Source of the DNA: Chitinophaga sp. LS1
GTDB taxonomy: Bacteria > Bacteroidota > Bacteroidia > Chitinophagales > Chitinophagaceae
Length of the DNA stretch: 64,000 nucleotides
Assembly: GCF_034274695.1 (NCBI RefSeq)
Contig: NZ_CP128362.1
Location: 8,062,501-8,126,500 of the forward strand
Reading direction: 5' to 3'
How positions within the stretch are numbered: the stretch's first letter is position 1; every line of letters starts with the position of its first letter. A model generated the notes under the pieces. The model was not told the origin of the DNA. It saw nothing but the letters and a program-made list of their open reading frames with translations, and did not search any database. Shown here piece after piece: positions 25,374 to 32,825 of the stretch. The translations under genes and the position numbers were made by a program.

Positions 25374-26789
25374 TTAGTCTTCTCTACTTCCATCATCCGC
25401 CATTCTCACAATTCGAGGCGAGAACTTCGCCACCACATCCACCAACGCTTCCTGTGCCGCCATCACTGTATGGATGTCCTTATACGCCATTGGCGCTTCG
25501 TCCAGACCTGCACCGATCAATGTCACATTGTTAGCTGCCAGTACCGCTACCATATCTACTTTCGAAATCTCTTTTTCCGCTCTGGTACGGCTCAATTGTC
25601 TACCCGCACCGTGAGATGCTGAGTTAATCGCCGCTTCTTCTCCCTTACCACGTACCAGGAATCCAGGCGTCGCCATAGAACCAGGAATGATACCCATCAC
25701 ACCTTTACCTGCGGGCGTTGCACCCTTTCTATGCACGATTACTTCTTCACCATTCAATTGTTCCTTCCACGCAAAGTTATGGTGGTTCTCCACGGTTGCC
25801 AGCAACTGGCCACCTACCAGGGCTGCAACTTTACGGTGTATTACCTCGTGACATGCTGCCGCATAATCACCGGCCAGGTTCATCGCCATCCAGTATTCCT
25901 GACCTTCTGCCGTATTCATATCCAACCATGCCAGGTTAGCTGCTTCTTTTGGCAGTTTACACAGGTCCTTGGCCAGTCTGGTATAATAACCGGCTACTGT
26001 CGCACCAAAACCACGGGAACCGGAGTGTGATAACAGCGCCAGGTATTTACCTGCATTTATATTCAGCGCTTCGTCTCTCTGCGCAAATTCAATCACACCA
26101 AATTCCACGAAGTGGTTACCGCCACCTGATGTTCCCAGTTGTGACCAGGCTTTATCTTTCAGTTGTTTTACAAACGGTGTCATATTAAATGCATCGTTAT
26201 CCAGTACGGCGTGTTCTGCACGATATTTACCGTGGAAACTTTGTCCTGCACCAAATTTTGTTTCATCCAGCAGGATCTTTTTCAACTTCGTTTCATCCAT
26301 GGCAGTATCCGGAATATCATAGATGGACAGCGCCATTCTACATCCGATATCTACACCTACACCATAAGGGATCACAGCGCCTTTGGCAGCTAATACACCG
26401 CCGATTGGCAGGCCATAGCCCTGATGTGCATCGGGCATCAATGCACCCCCCACCGTTACCGGCAGCCGCATAGCGAAATCCATTTGTTTGATGGCACCCG
26501 GATCGATGGCTGCTTCGCCATAGATCTTATAATCAGCTGCTTTATCGTTGAGGGATATAGTGGTATCTAGAGGGGCGGAAGCTTCTTCAATCATTTTAGT
26601 CGCAAGGTCTTCCAACACCGGATGGTCCAGGTACATTTCTGGTGCTGATCGCAGGTTACTCATCAATGCAATAAGGCTTGCATGGTCCATATCGCTTAAA
26701 TGCGCTTCGATTACGGCCAGCGCTTCACCTACTATTTTACCTTGTTTAAAACCTGCTGCAATTAGATCAGCTCCATTAATCTTGTTCAT
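25374..26789 (-). CDS. rtcB: RtcB family RNA-splicing ligase
   Basis: The 471-residue protein is a full-length RtcB, the Mn- and GTP-dependent ligase joining RNA 2',3'-cyclic phosphate (or 3'-phosphate) and 5'-OH ends. Signature blocks are MPDAHQGYGLPIGG, VIPYGVGVDIGCRM (metal-binding Asp/Cys), GGGNHFVEF, LSHSGSRGFG, the histidine block VENHHNFAW, and the C-terminal RTRAEKEI with the active-site region. It stands alone between the shared terminator and a divergent gene; no archease, RtcA or sigma-54 RtcR gene is beside it. In bacteria it is linked to RNA repair, for instance of tRNA after nuclease damage. A functional tie to the nearby nuclease-like toxin would be speculation. Confidence 0.95.
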   Translation of the reverse strand: MNKINGADLIAAGFKQGKIVGEALAVIEAHLSDMDHASLIALMSNLRSAPEMYLDHPVLEDLATKMIEEASAPLDTTISLNDKAADYKIYGEAAIDPGAIKQMDFAMRLPVTVGGALMPDAHQGYGLPIGGVLAAKGAVIPYGVGVDIGCRMALSIYDIPDTAMDETKLKKILLDETKFGAGQSFHGKYRAEHAVLDNDAFNMTPFVKQLKDKAWSQLGTSGGGNHFVEFGVIEFAQRDEALNINAGKYLALLSHSGSRGFGATVAGYYTRLAKDLCKLPKEAANLAWLDMNTAEGQEYWMAMNLAGDYAAACHEVIHRKVAALVGGQLLATVENHHNFAWKEQLNGEEVIVHRKGATPAGKGVMGIIPGSMATPGFLVRGKGEEAAINSASHGAGRQLSRTRAEKEISKVDMVAVLAANNVTLIGAGLDEAPMAYKDIHTVMAAQEALVDVVAKFSPRIVRMADDGSRED

Positions 26790-26923
26790 ACATTGATCAA
26801 TTTAGTATAATTGAATTGATGATACAAATATTCAAACCGATGTGCGCAAGGTTAGTGCGTAGTTGAAAAAAACTTTCTGGCACCATACGTGTATATATCC
26901 TTATAGAAAACCTTTATATATAT

Positions 26924-26940
26924 ACAGCTGAGACAGCTGT
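26924..26940. promoter_or_regulatory. Small inverted repeat upstream of the DUF6799 gene
   Basis: ACAGCTG and CAGCTGT pair across a 3-base spacer (AGA), 35 bases before the ATG at 26975. Each half contains the palindrome CAGCTG. There is no T-run, so it is more likely an operator or leader hairpin than a terminator. No known regulator site is recognised. Confidence 0.35.
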
Positions 26941-26974
26941 AGTTTCAAACCTGTAATCTCAAAAAAAATTAACA

Positions 26975-27325
26975 ATGAAAAAACTACTTATTTTGTCCGC
27001 CTCTCTGCTGTTAATAACAGCCAGTGCTACATTTGCACAAACTCCCATGACTGATACTGCCATGCATCAACATAATGGTATGCACAAGATGAAAGACTGT
27101 GTAGCCATGAAAGGAGGCAAAATGTGGGTAATGAAAGGTGGTCAGAAGTCAGAAATGACAAAGACCATGACCATGACTGATGGTACGATGGTAATGGCAG
27201 ACGGTACTGTTAAAAATAAAGATGGTAAAACGTGGATGCTGAAAGATGGGGAGATGATAGATATGAATGGTAAAGTAATGATGAAGGATAAAATGAAAAA
27301 GGCCAAATCAGACGGTATGAAATAG
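26975..27325 (+). CDS. DUF6799 small secreted Met/Lys-rich protein
   Basis: The 116-residue protein has a clear Sec signal (MKKLLILSASLLLITASATF, cleavage likely after AFAQ). The mature part contains DCVAMKGGKMWVMKGGQ, then MTDGTMVMADGTVKNKDGK and WMLKDGEMIDMNGK, short hairpin-like repeats rich in Met, Lys, Asp and Gly that mark DUF6799. Function is unknown. The Met and His content (MHQHNGMHKM near the mature N-terminus) could bind metal ions such as copper, by inference. It is monocistronic, divergent from rtcB and followed by a strong terminator. Confidence 0.8.
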   Translation: MKKLLILSASLLLITASATFAQTPMTDTAMHQHNGMHKMKDCVAMKGGKMWVMKGGQKSEMTKTMTMTDGTMVMADGTVKNKDGKTWMLKDGEMIDMNGKVMMKDKMKKAKSDGMK

Positions 27326-27344
27326 TACCATGATAGTTAAAAGG

Positions 27345-27374
27345 AAAGGGCAGCCACTACCGCTGCCCTTTTTT
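27345..27374 (+). terminator. Rho-independent terminator of the DUF6799 gene
   Basis: The stem AAAGGGCAGC (27345-27354) pairs with GCTGCCCTTT (27362-27371) around a 7-base loop, followed by a T-rich tract to about 27380. It lies 20 bases after the stop codon. Confidence 0.88.
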
Positions 27375-27389
27375 CTTTTCTTTTATTGA

Positions 27390-27470
27390 TTAGTCGATGA
27401 ACAACTGTGTAACTGCGGCTGCATCTTTCGCCCATACCGTAGTATAGGCTTCATCAGATGCCTTCTTCAT
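27390..27470 (-). pseudogene. Short coding-like remnant (26 codons)
   Basis: On the - strand a 26-codon frame runs from an ATG at 27470 to a TAA at 27390, preceded directly by an in-frame TAG. Its translation begins MKKASDEAYTTVWAKDAA and ends TQLFID. The codons look protein-like, resembling the C-terminal tail of a helical protein. No parent family is recognised. It could be a gene-end relic or chance. The surrounding stretch 27375-27908 otherwise shows only AT-rich DNA with no convincing gene. Confidence 0.3.
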
Positions 27471-27908
27471 CTAAAGGTTGATGTGTAAAAGGGCGTTTTA
27501 ATGTGGGTATGTATAGGGCCTGTTGGCGTAAGGAAACTTTCAACAATGCTTTTAGCTGTTCCATGCTGATTTGTATTAAAAAGAAAGGTCCGGAATTTTG
27601 TAACTGTTATCAGATTAGAAGTAAGTTACAATTGACCAGGACCAAATATCTAACGATACAAAGATATCACCACAAGTGCGCAATTTTTCTGCGCAGACAG
27701 AATTAATCTTACCAAAGGTAATAAATAATTTTATTTATTATATATAATATTTTGAAAGGTGAGTATAAAGTTGTCTATCTCCTAATCAATTATTTTTCTT
27801 ATATTGCTTAAAACAGTATTAAGACACAAGACACAATAGCCTGGACAATCAGCACATTTTCTCCTGTTTTCCCACTACCTCCATGTACCTTATTTAAACC
27901 CATCAACT

Positions 27909-28547
27909 ATGAGTAAACTTTATGTACAGTATGGCTGTGGCATGTCATCACCACAGGGCTGGAAGAACTTTGACGCCTCCCCCACGCTCCGTCTGCAGCA
28001 ATTACCTCTTATAGGGAATTTGCTTAAACAACGCATGCATATTGCTTTCCCCGACAATGTGCTACAAGGGGACATCATCAGAGGTTTACCTGGCATCGCC
28101 GACAACTCTGCTGATGGTGCATATTGTTCGCACGTGTTGGAACACCTTACGTACGAAGATTTCCTCATTGCTGTGCGCAACACCTACCGGATACTGAAAC
28201 CCGGCGGTATCTTCCGCTGTGTAGTACCCGACCTGGAAAAAGCAGCCCGCGAATATGTGGAAGACCTTACGAATCATGACCAGGAGGCCAACGCAAAATT
28301 CCTGCAAAAAACACGGTTAGGAAAAACGCATCGTCGCAGGGGTATTAAAGGACTGTTGCAAAATACATATGGCAACAGTGACCACCTGTTTATGTGGGAC
28401 ACTTTATCGTTATCCAATGAACTGTACAGGGCAGGCTTCAGTTATGTACGTCCTGCCACATTTAATGATAGTGAAGATGAGATGTTTAAACTTGTGGAAA
28501 GTGAAGGACGGTTTAACAATGCTGTTGCACTTGAAGCGCGTAAATGA
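27909..28547 (+). CDS. Class I SAM-dependent methyltransferase (paralogue of 37229-37870)
   Basis: The 212-residue protein has a compact methyltransferase fold: an N-terminal nucleotide-loop text LYVQYGCGMSSPQGWKNFD, the acidic strand GDIIRGLP, the post-motif SHVLEHL (typical of Methyltransf_11) and the strand-turn YRILKPGGIFRCVVPDLE. A close paralogue lies at 37229-37870 inside the polysaccharide gene cluster, sharing blocks such as AVRNTYRILKPGG and AAREYVEDL. It probably methylates a sugar or sugar-lipid intermediate, by inference from context. It is separated from the main cluster by two minus-strand genes and followed by a hairpin. Confidence 0.85.
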   Translation: MSKLYVQYGCGMSSPQGWKNFDASPTLRLQQLPLIGNLLKQRMHIAFPDNVLQGDIIRGLPGIADNSADGAYCSHVLEHLTYEDFLIAVRNTYRILKPGGIFRCVVPDLEKAAREYVEDLTNHDQEANAKFLQKTRLGKTHRRRGIKGLLQNTYGNSDHLFMWDTLSLSNELYRAGFSYVRPATFNDSEDEMFKLVESEGRFNNAVALEARK

Positions 28548-28554
28548 AAATAAA

Positions 28555-28586
28555 AGAGCGTGCATCAAAAGTAAGATACACGCTCT
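28555..28586 (+). terminator. Hairpin after the methyltransferase gene
   Basis: AGAGCGTG (28555-28562) pairs with CACGCTCT (28579-28586). The stem extends inward through GTGCATC and GATACAC with one mismatch, leaving an AAAAGTAA loop. The T-run after it is weak, so it is a probable but not strong terminator. Confidence 0.5.
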
Positions 28587-28670
28587 ATTCATTCGGATAC
28601 CTGATGGAGCCAGGTTTCCATGTATGTTGTTCTAAGGAGGTTCATTTATTTTTCATACATCCTGATCCCA

Positions 28671-29471
28671 TTACTTCAGTATAGCTACGATATTCTGAAA
28701 TGCAAATATTTCAAATGCGGCTACATTATAATGTCCCAATGGCATCAAACCATCAGGCAGCATGCGATAAAATGAATAATCAGGCAGCAGGTCAATAAAG
28801 TCTTTAAAGAAAGTGCGGGATATTACATTCATTTCGTTGAACTCAATCTGGATCACTTTTACCTTTCTTCCTTGTATTGTATGCATTGCACCCCTCAGCA
28901 CATTCAGCTCATGACCCTCTGTATCTATCTTTAACAACGCTACTTCGCTGATATTGCGCTCTGCGACAAATTCATCAATGGTGGTAATATCAATCGGTAA
29001 TTCTTCTGCCTCACTGTCTCTGAAACCAGTGATCACCTCCTTGTACATACTGGCATGTTCAGAACCACCATTGCCAGCATAGTCGTAGATGACGGCCTGT
29101 GACACTTTGTCTCCCGCACCACGCTTTACAGGTATAAAATGATGCGTGGCAGCTGCATCCTGCAATTTGTTGAAAGCCTTTGGATGTGGTTCAAATGCAT
29201 ATATTGGCAGACTTACATTTTGCCTGCGCAACATGATGGAGTAGTGACCCACATTTGCCCCTATATCGAGTATAGCTCCGTTATCAAAATAATGATACTT
29301 CTTCATGTATTTTACAAAGGCCTCTTCTCCACTTACACGATCATTTTCATGATTCATGATTCCAATTCCCCGCATACTTAACTTATACATCAGCAAATTG
29401 AAACGATACAATGCTTTTCGTGCAAATACAAAAACATACAGATCTTTAAATATTGTTGATACAGGATTCAT
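28671..29471 (-). CDS. FkbM family methyltransferase
   Basis: The 266-residue protein shows the FkbM pattern: the SAM-binding strand AILDIGANVGHYSIML, then YAFEPHPKAFNKL, the region TTIDEFVAE and the metal- or substrate-binding strand ALLKIDTEGHELNVLRGA. FkbM enzymes are O-methyltransferases acting on sugars or polyketides. With the neighbouring FkbM-like gene it forms a two-gene minus-strand unit (27-base gap), opposite in direction to the rest of the polysaccharide locus. The sugar substrate is not known. Confidence 0.87.
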   Translation of the reverse strand: MNPVSTIFKDLYVFVFARKALYRFNLLMYKLSMRGIGIMNHENDRVSGEEAFVKYMKKYHYFDNGAILDIGANVGHYSIMLRRQNVSLPIYAFEPHPKAFNKLQDAAATHHFIPVKRGAGDKVSQAVIYDYAGNGGSEHASMYKEVITGFRDSEAEELPIDITTIDEFVAERNISEVALLKIDTEGHELNVLRGAMHTIQGRKVKVIQIEFNEMNVISRTFFKDFIDLLPDYSFYRMLPDGLMPLGHYNVAAFEIFAFQNIVAILK

Positions 29472-29498
29472 TGAGGTTTTATTTTACATTCATTTTAA

Positions 29499-30404
29499 TC
29501 AAAGTAATTCTGTTTCTCCTGTTGCCACATTGATCACAGGCATTCCTTTTATACACTCGTATCGCTGTGTACCTCTTAAATAATTCAGCTGGCCCTTCTT
29601 ATTCCTGCTTTCCCTGAATTGAGATTCCACATACCCCTCTTCTACACTTAGTGCTTTCAACTCACCCAGCCGATCGTTTCTTACAAAATAGGCGTTGTTA
29701 CCAACAGCATTACATCCCACCAGGCTATATCCTTTCTCCTCTGCCAGCACATATAATGCTTTTAACGAAGCGCCAAAATACAAGTAGCTATAATGTTCAG
29801 CGGATCGTACAAAATCAGGTTTGTAAGGTACTGTCACCGGACGGTGCTTCCCAAATACACTATTATACTCTGCTACAACAATCACAGGTTGTACCACTTC
29901 AATCGCTTTCCAAACCCAATAGTCATTACCATCTATATCTACACTCAGCAATCCAATCTCTCCATTGATTCCCCTGGAAGAAATGAGATCATTAATATTG
30001 TCCCTGGTGATAAAAGCTTCCAATGCCTGCAGATCATGCTGATAATAAATGTCATCGGACATTATATAGTCAATTGCCTTCCGCGATCCATCTATGACCA
30101 GACCGGACCAGTTATCATGTCTTAATAAAAATCGGGTATTCGATTCTACATAATTTTCAACTCCAAACTCGATAAATATTTTCAGAGGAATTTGAACTTT
30201 ATGAATCAGATATTGTATTATCCCATCGTCCCCTGCCTGACTAAACACTTTAAATTCAGCATCTGCGATGTTGTCCAAAATTGGTAATGCTTTATTTTGT
30301 CTTGCTAACAATGCTCCTAATAACAGAATATCGGTTTGTTGGGACTTTCTGATGTTATACAAATAATGGTGCATAACATTAAATAACTTTCTAATGCTTT
30401 TCAT
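29499..30404 (-). CDS. FkbM-like methyltransferase-fold protein
   Basis: The 301-residue protein has FkbM-type landmarks in diverged form: FSQAGDDGIIQYLIHKV (compare SSEGEDLILKRIF in the FkbM gene at 36528), a Rossmann strand IFIEFGVENYVESNTRFLL, NWSGLVIDGS, then GLLSVDIDGNDYWVWKAI in the place of the usual DxEG block. Proteins of this type sit in surface polysaccharide clusters of Bacteroidota and Cyanobacteria. SAM binding is plausible but not proven, since the glycine-rich loop is replaced by EFGVEN. It is upstream of, and probably co-transcribed with, the FkbM gene at 28671. Confidence 0.7.
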   Translation of the reverse strand: MKSIRKLFNVMHHYLYNIRKSQQTDILLLGALLARQNKALPILDNIADAEFKVFSQAGDDGIIQYLIHKVQIPLKIFIEFGVENYVESNTRFLLRHDNWSGLVIDGSRKAIDYIMSDDIYYQHDLQALEAFITRDNINDLISSRGINGEIGLLSVDIDGNDYWVWKAIEVVQPVIVVAEYNSVFGKHRPVTVPYKPDFVRSAEHYSYLYFGASLKALYVLAEEKGYSLVGCNAVGNNAYFVRNDRLGELKALSVEEGYVESQFRESRNKKGQLNYLRGTQRYECIKGMPVINVATGETELL

Positions 30405-30651
30405 CTATTACGGGTCAATTTTTTTTCGAGGCTACAGCTAGGATTTTTTTCTCCCATAAATACATAAATAATACAAATATTGTTCATTTTTTAATAATTT
30501 ATAACGTGTATAACTATCGTATTTAGTATTGCACTTGCCCCATTTTCCTAACAGTCTTATACTGGAAAAATCTTTACTATAGCATATTATAGCGAACATC
30601 CACTGCTCAGGTCACTACGCCAGGGATTTTTTTTCAATTTTGTGCAAATGA

Positions 30652-30659
30652 TATTTTTG
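30652..30659 (+). promoter_or_regulatory. Candidate -7 promoter element for the acyltransferase gene
   Basis: TATTTTTG fits TAnnTTTG. No TTTG lies at the ideal 19-base spacing, the nearest being 9 bases upstream. It lies in the 321-base AT-rich gap 30405-30725, which separates the minus-strand methyltransferase pair from the plus-strand polysaccharide genes. Nothing else recognisable is in that gap. Confidence 0.4.
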
Positions 30660-30776
30660 ATTTAACTTGCCCTCGTCTGAGAATGCTATAATCAATAAAA
30701 AACTGGAAATAACTCCACTCTAATAATGACCAAAAAGTCATTAAGGTTTTTTATTGTTTTATATTATCACCATTCC

Positions 30777-32006
30777 ATGACCTCGAATAAGCCCTCATCA
30801 TTATACTTTTTTAGTCTGGATGCAATCAGGGGATTTGCGGCACTCATTGTCGTATTATGCCACTGGCAATTCTTCTTTTATAAGGATTATACTGTTCAGA
30901 CAGCTCCCCTCGAAGATTTCCATTTACCGCTATATTCCGTATTCTCCATCTTTTATCATCATGCATTTTATGCAGTAGACCTCTTTTTCCTGCTGTCAGG
31001 TTTTATATTTTTCTGGTTCTATGCAGATAAGATCGCAAAGGGGGCAACCAGTTTTAACTATTTCATTACCTACAGGTTCACACGCCTATATCCTGTGCAT
31101 GTTCTTACGCTCCTGGCCATTATACCATTGCAAATGCTGATGGTGAAACAGTCAGGACATACCTTTATTATACAAAATAATGACTACTGGCATTTTCTGC
31201 TCAACCTGCTCGTTATCCACAGCTGGGGGTTTGAGAAAACACCGGCGCTCAATGGATTTAACGGGCCATCATGGTCTGTATCCGTAGAGTTGTTGCTCTA
31301 CCTGGTATTCTTCCTCATCGCATGGCGTAAACAACATAACAGAAAAGGATTATTGATCTTATTGGTCGTTGCTGGTGCTATTGTCCAGGCTATTTACCCA
31401 ATGATCGGTCAGGGTATCTATTCTTTCTTTTTGGGGGCACTCGTATATCATATATACTCCTGGTTGTGCACTAAAAAATATTTCGGGAAACTGACCCGCA
31501 ATATTGCCATTGTTGCTGTGTTGTTATGGATGTATATCCTTGCCGAATATTATTTTTCGTTTACTCATCGCCTGTTCTTCTCTGTTACACACAAATTACT
31601 GCCAGCCTGGACGGATGAAAAAAATGAAAAGATCTTTTACCTGGCGACTAATACATTTTTCAGAACGATTGTGTCTCCTGTTACCGTACTGGTATTAGCC
31701 ATGGCAGAGACGATCAAAAGCGGCATCAGGGCCAGGTGGACACAGCTACTCGGAAATGCCAGCTATTGCCTGTACCTGATTCACTTTCCGCTCATGGTTG
31801 CTGCCGCCGTACTGGTCAATGCGCTGGGTTTACCCAAAACAGTATTCCAGTCTCCCCTCACCTTATTATTATTCTATGTAGTTCTGATCACACTAAGTGT
31901 TTTGGGCCACTACTATTTCGAGCTCCCTGTACAACAGACTTTACGACAGAAATTAATTAAAAAAAGGACGAGCACTGTGCCTGCTGCCATCATTCCGGAA
32001 GCATAA
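30777..32006 (+). CDS. Acyltransferase family 3 (OafA/YrhL-like) membrane protein
   Basis: From the ATG at 30777 the product is 409 residues; an upstream in-frame ATG at 30726 would add 17 residues not expected in the family. The N-terminus has the diagnostic YFFSLDAIRGFAALIVVLCH with the catalytic His, then AVDLFFLLSGFIFFWFY and YRFTRLYPVH. About ten membrane segments follow, including NGPSWSVSVELLLYLVFF. Such enzymes move O-acetyl or other acyl groups across the inner membrane onto surface sugars. It heads the plus-strand polysaccharide operon, so acetylation of the exported polymer is the likely role. Confidence 0.9.
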   Translation: MTSNKPSSLYFFSLDAIRGFAALIVVLCHWQFFFYKDYTVQTAPLEDFHLPLYSVFSIFYHHAFYAVDLFFLLSGFIFFWFYADKIAKGATSFNYFITYRFTRLYPVHVLTLLAIIPLQMLMVKQSGHTFIIQNNDYWHFLLNLLVIHSWGFEKTPALNGFNGPSWSVSVELLLYLVFFLIAWRKQHNRKGLLILLVVAGAIVQAIYPMIGQGIYSFFLGALVYHIYSWLCTKKYFGKLTRNIAIVAVLLWMYILAEYYFSFTHRLFFSVTHKLLPAWTDEKNEKIFYLATNTFFRTIVSPVTVLVLAMAETIKSGIRARWTQLLGNASYCLYLIHFPLMVAAAVLVNALGLPKTVFQSPLTLLLFYVVLITLSVLGHYYFELPVQQTLRQKLIKKRTSTVPAAIIPEA

Positions 32007-32050
32007 TCTATTCAACCATCAAATACACACGATCTATAATTAAATAACAC

Positions 32051-32815
32051 ATGAAATCCAAAATCCATTTACTGTTAATTAGCAGTTTGTTCTTAATGGC
32101 CAGCTGCATTGAGACCAAAAAAATAACCTATTTAAACGACATTCAGCAACAAATGGGTGAGGAAAACGGGCATTCCTTACAGCCACTTAAAGTTCAACCC
32201 GGGGATGTATTGCAAATTACTGTTACGACCATTGACAAAGACATTTCCCAGATTCTGAATCCTGCTGCCGTATCCGCTGTTTCCACTACTGCCAATGGTA
32301 TTGATCCCGGTTATATCGTAGATAGTGACGGCTACATCAATCTCCCGATGGCAGGCAGGGTTTATGTAAAGGATAAAACAACGGCAGAAATCAACACTGT
32401 CATTACTACAGAACTGGACAAAAGTATCCGTAATGCCTTTGTTTCTACCCGTATTACCAATTTCAAAATATCTGTGTTAGGTGATGTTGCGCGCCCAGGC
32501 TCGTTCAAGATAGGCGCTGAACGGGTATCCATACTGGATGCACTCAGTATGGCCGGCGATATGAATGTAACCGCCCTGCATGATAATGTTACGGTGATCA
32601 GGGAAGTAGATGGTGTAAAAAAGTATGTGTCCCTCAACCTGACTGACAGTAAAGTGCTTTCATCACCTTACTATTACCTGAATAATAATGATGTGGTTTA
32701 TATAAGACCGGGCAAAAACAAAGTGTTCAATAGTTCAAAATTCGTCACGCTGATTCCAACTATGATAAGCGCGCTGTCCCTCATCACAACACTTATTATC
32801 GTTACTGTTAAATGA
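32051..32815 (+). CDS. Polysaccharide export lipoprotein (Wza-like)
   Basis: The 254-residue protein has a lipoprotein signal ending LFLMASC (Cys19). A Poly_export domain follows (about 45-135, with QPGDVLQITVTTIDKDIS and VDSDGYINLPMAGRVYVKDK), then an SLBB-type domain with VLGDVARPGSFKIG. A C-terminal hydrophobic helix ends the protein. In Wzx/Wzy pathways such proteins form the outer-membrane export channel and contact the Wzc co-polymerase, which is encoded next (10-base gap). The C-terminal hydrophobic helix fits the membrane-spanning element of this family. Confidence 0.9.
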   Translation: MKSKIHLLLISSLFLMASCIETKKITYLNDIQQQMGEENGHSLQPLKVQPGDVLQITVTTIDKDISQILNPAAVSAVSTTANGIDPGYIVDSDGYINLPMAGRVYVKDKTTAEINTVITTELDKSIRNAFVSTRITNFKISVLGDVARPGSFKIGAERVSILDALSMAGDMNVTALHDNVTVIREVDGVKKYVSLNLTDSKVLSSPYYYLNNNDVVYIRPGKNKVFNSSKFVTLIPTMISALSLITTLIIVTVK

Positions 32816-32825
32816 TTCCTACGTT

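Noticed and set aside
27685..27702. Two TGCGCA copies separated by a short T-rich stretch
   Set aside because: TGCGCA is itself palindromic, so the apparent inverted repeat is weak, and there is no T-run or adjacent gene to support a function.
27503..27706. 67-codon plus-strand frame in the gap before the methyltransferase
   Set aside because: Unusual composition (many Cys, Lys, Tyr), no promoter, no family likeness; most likely chance.
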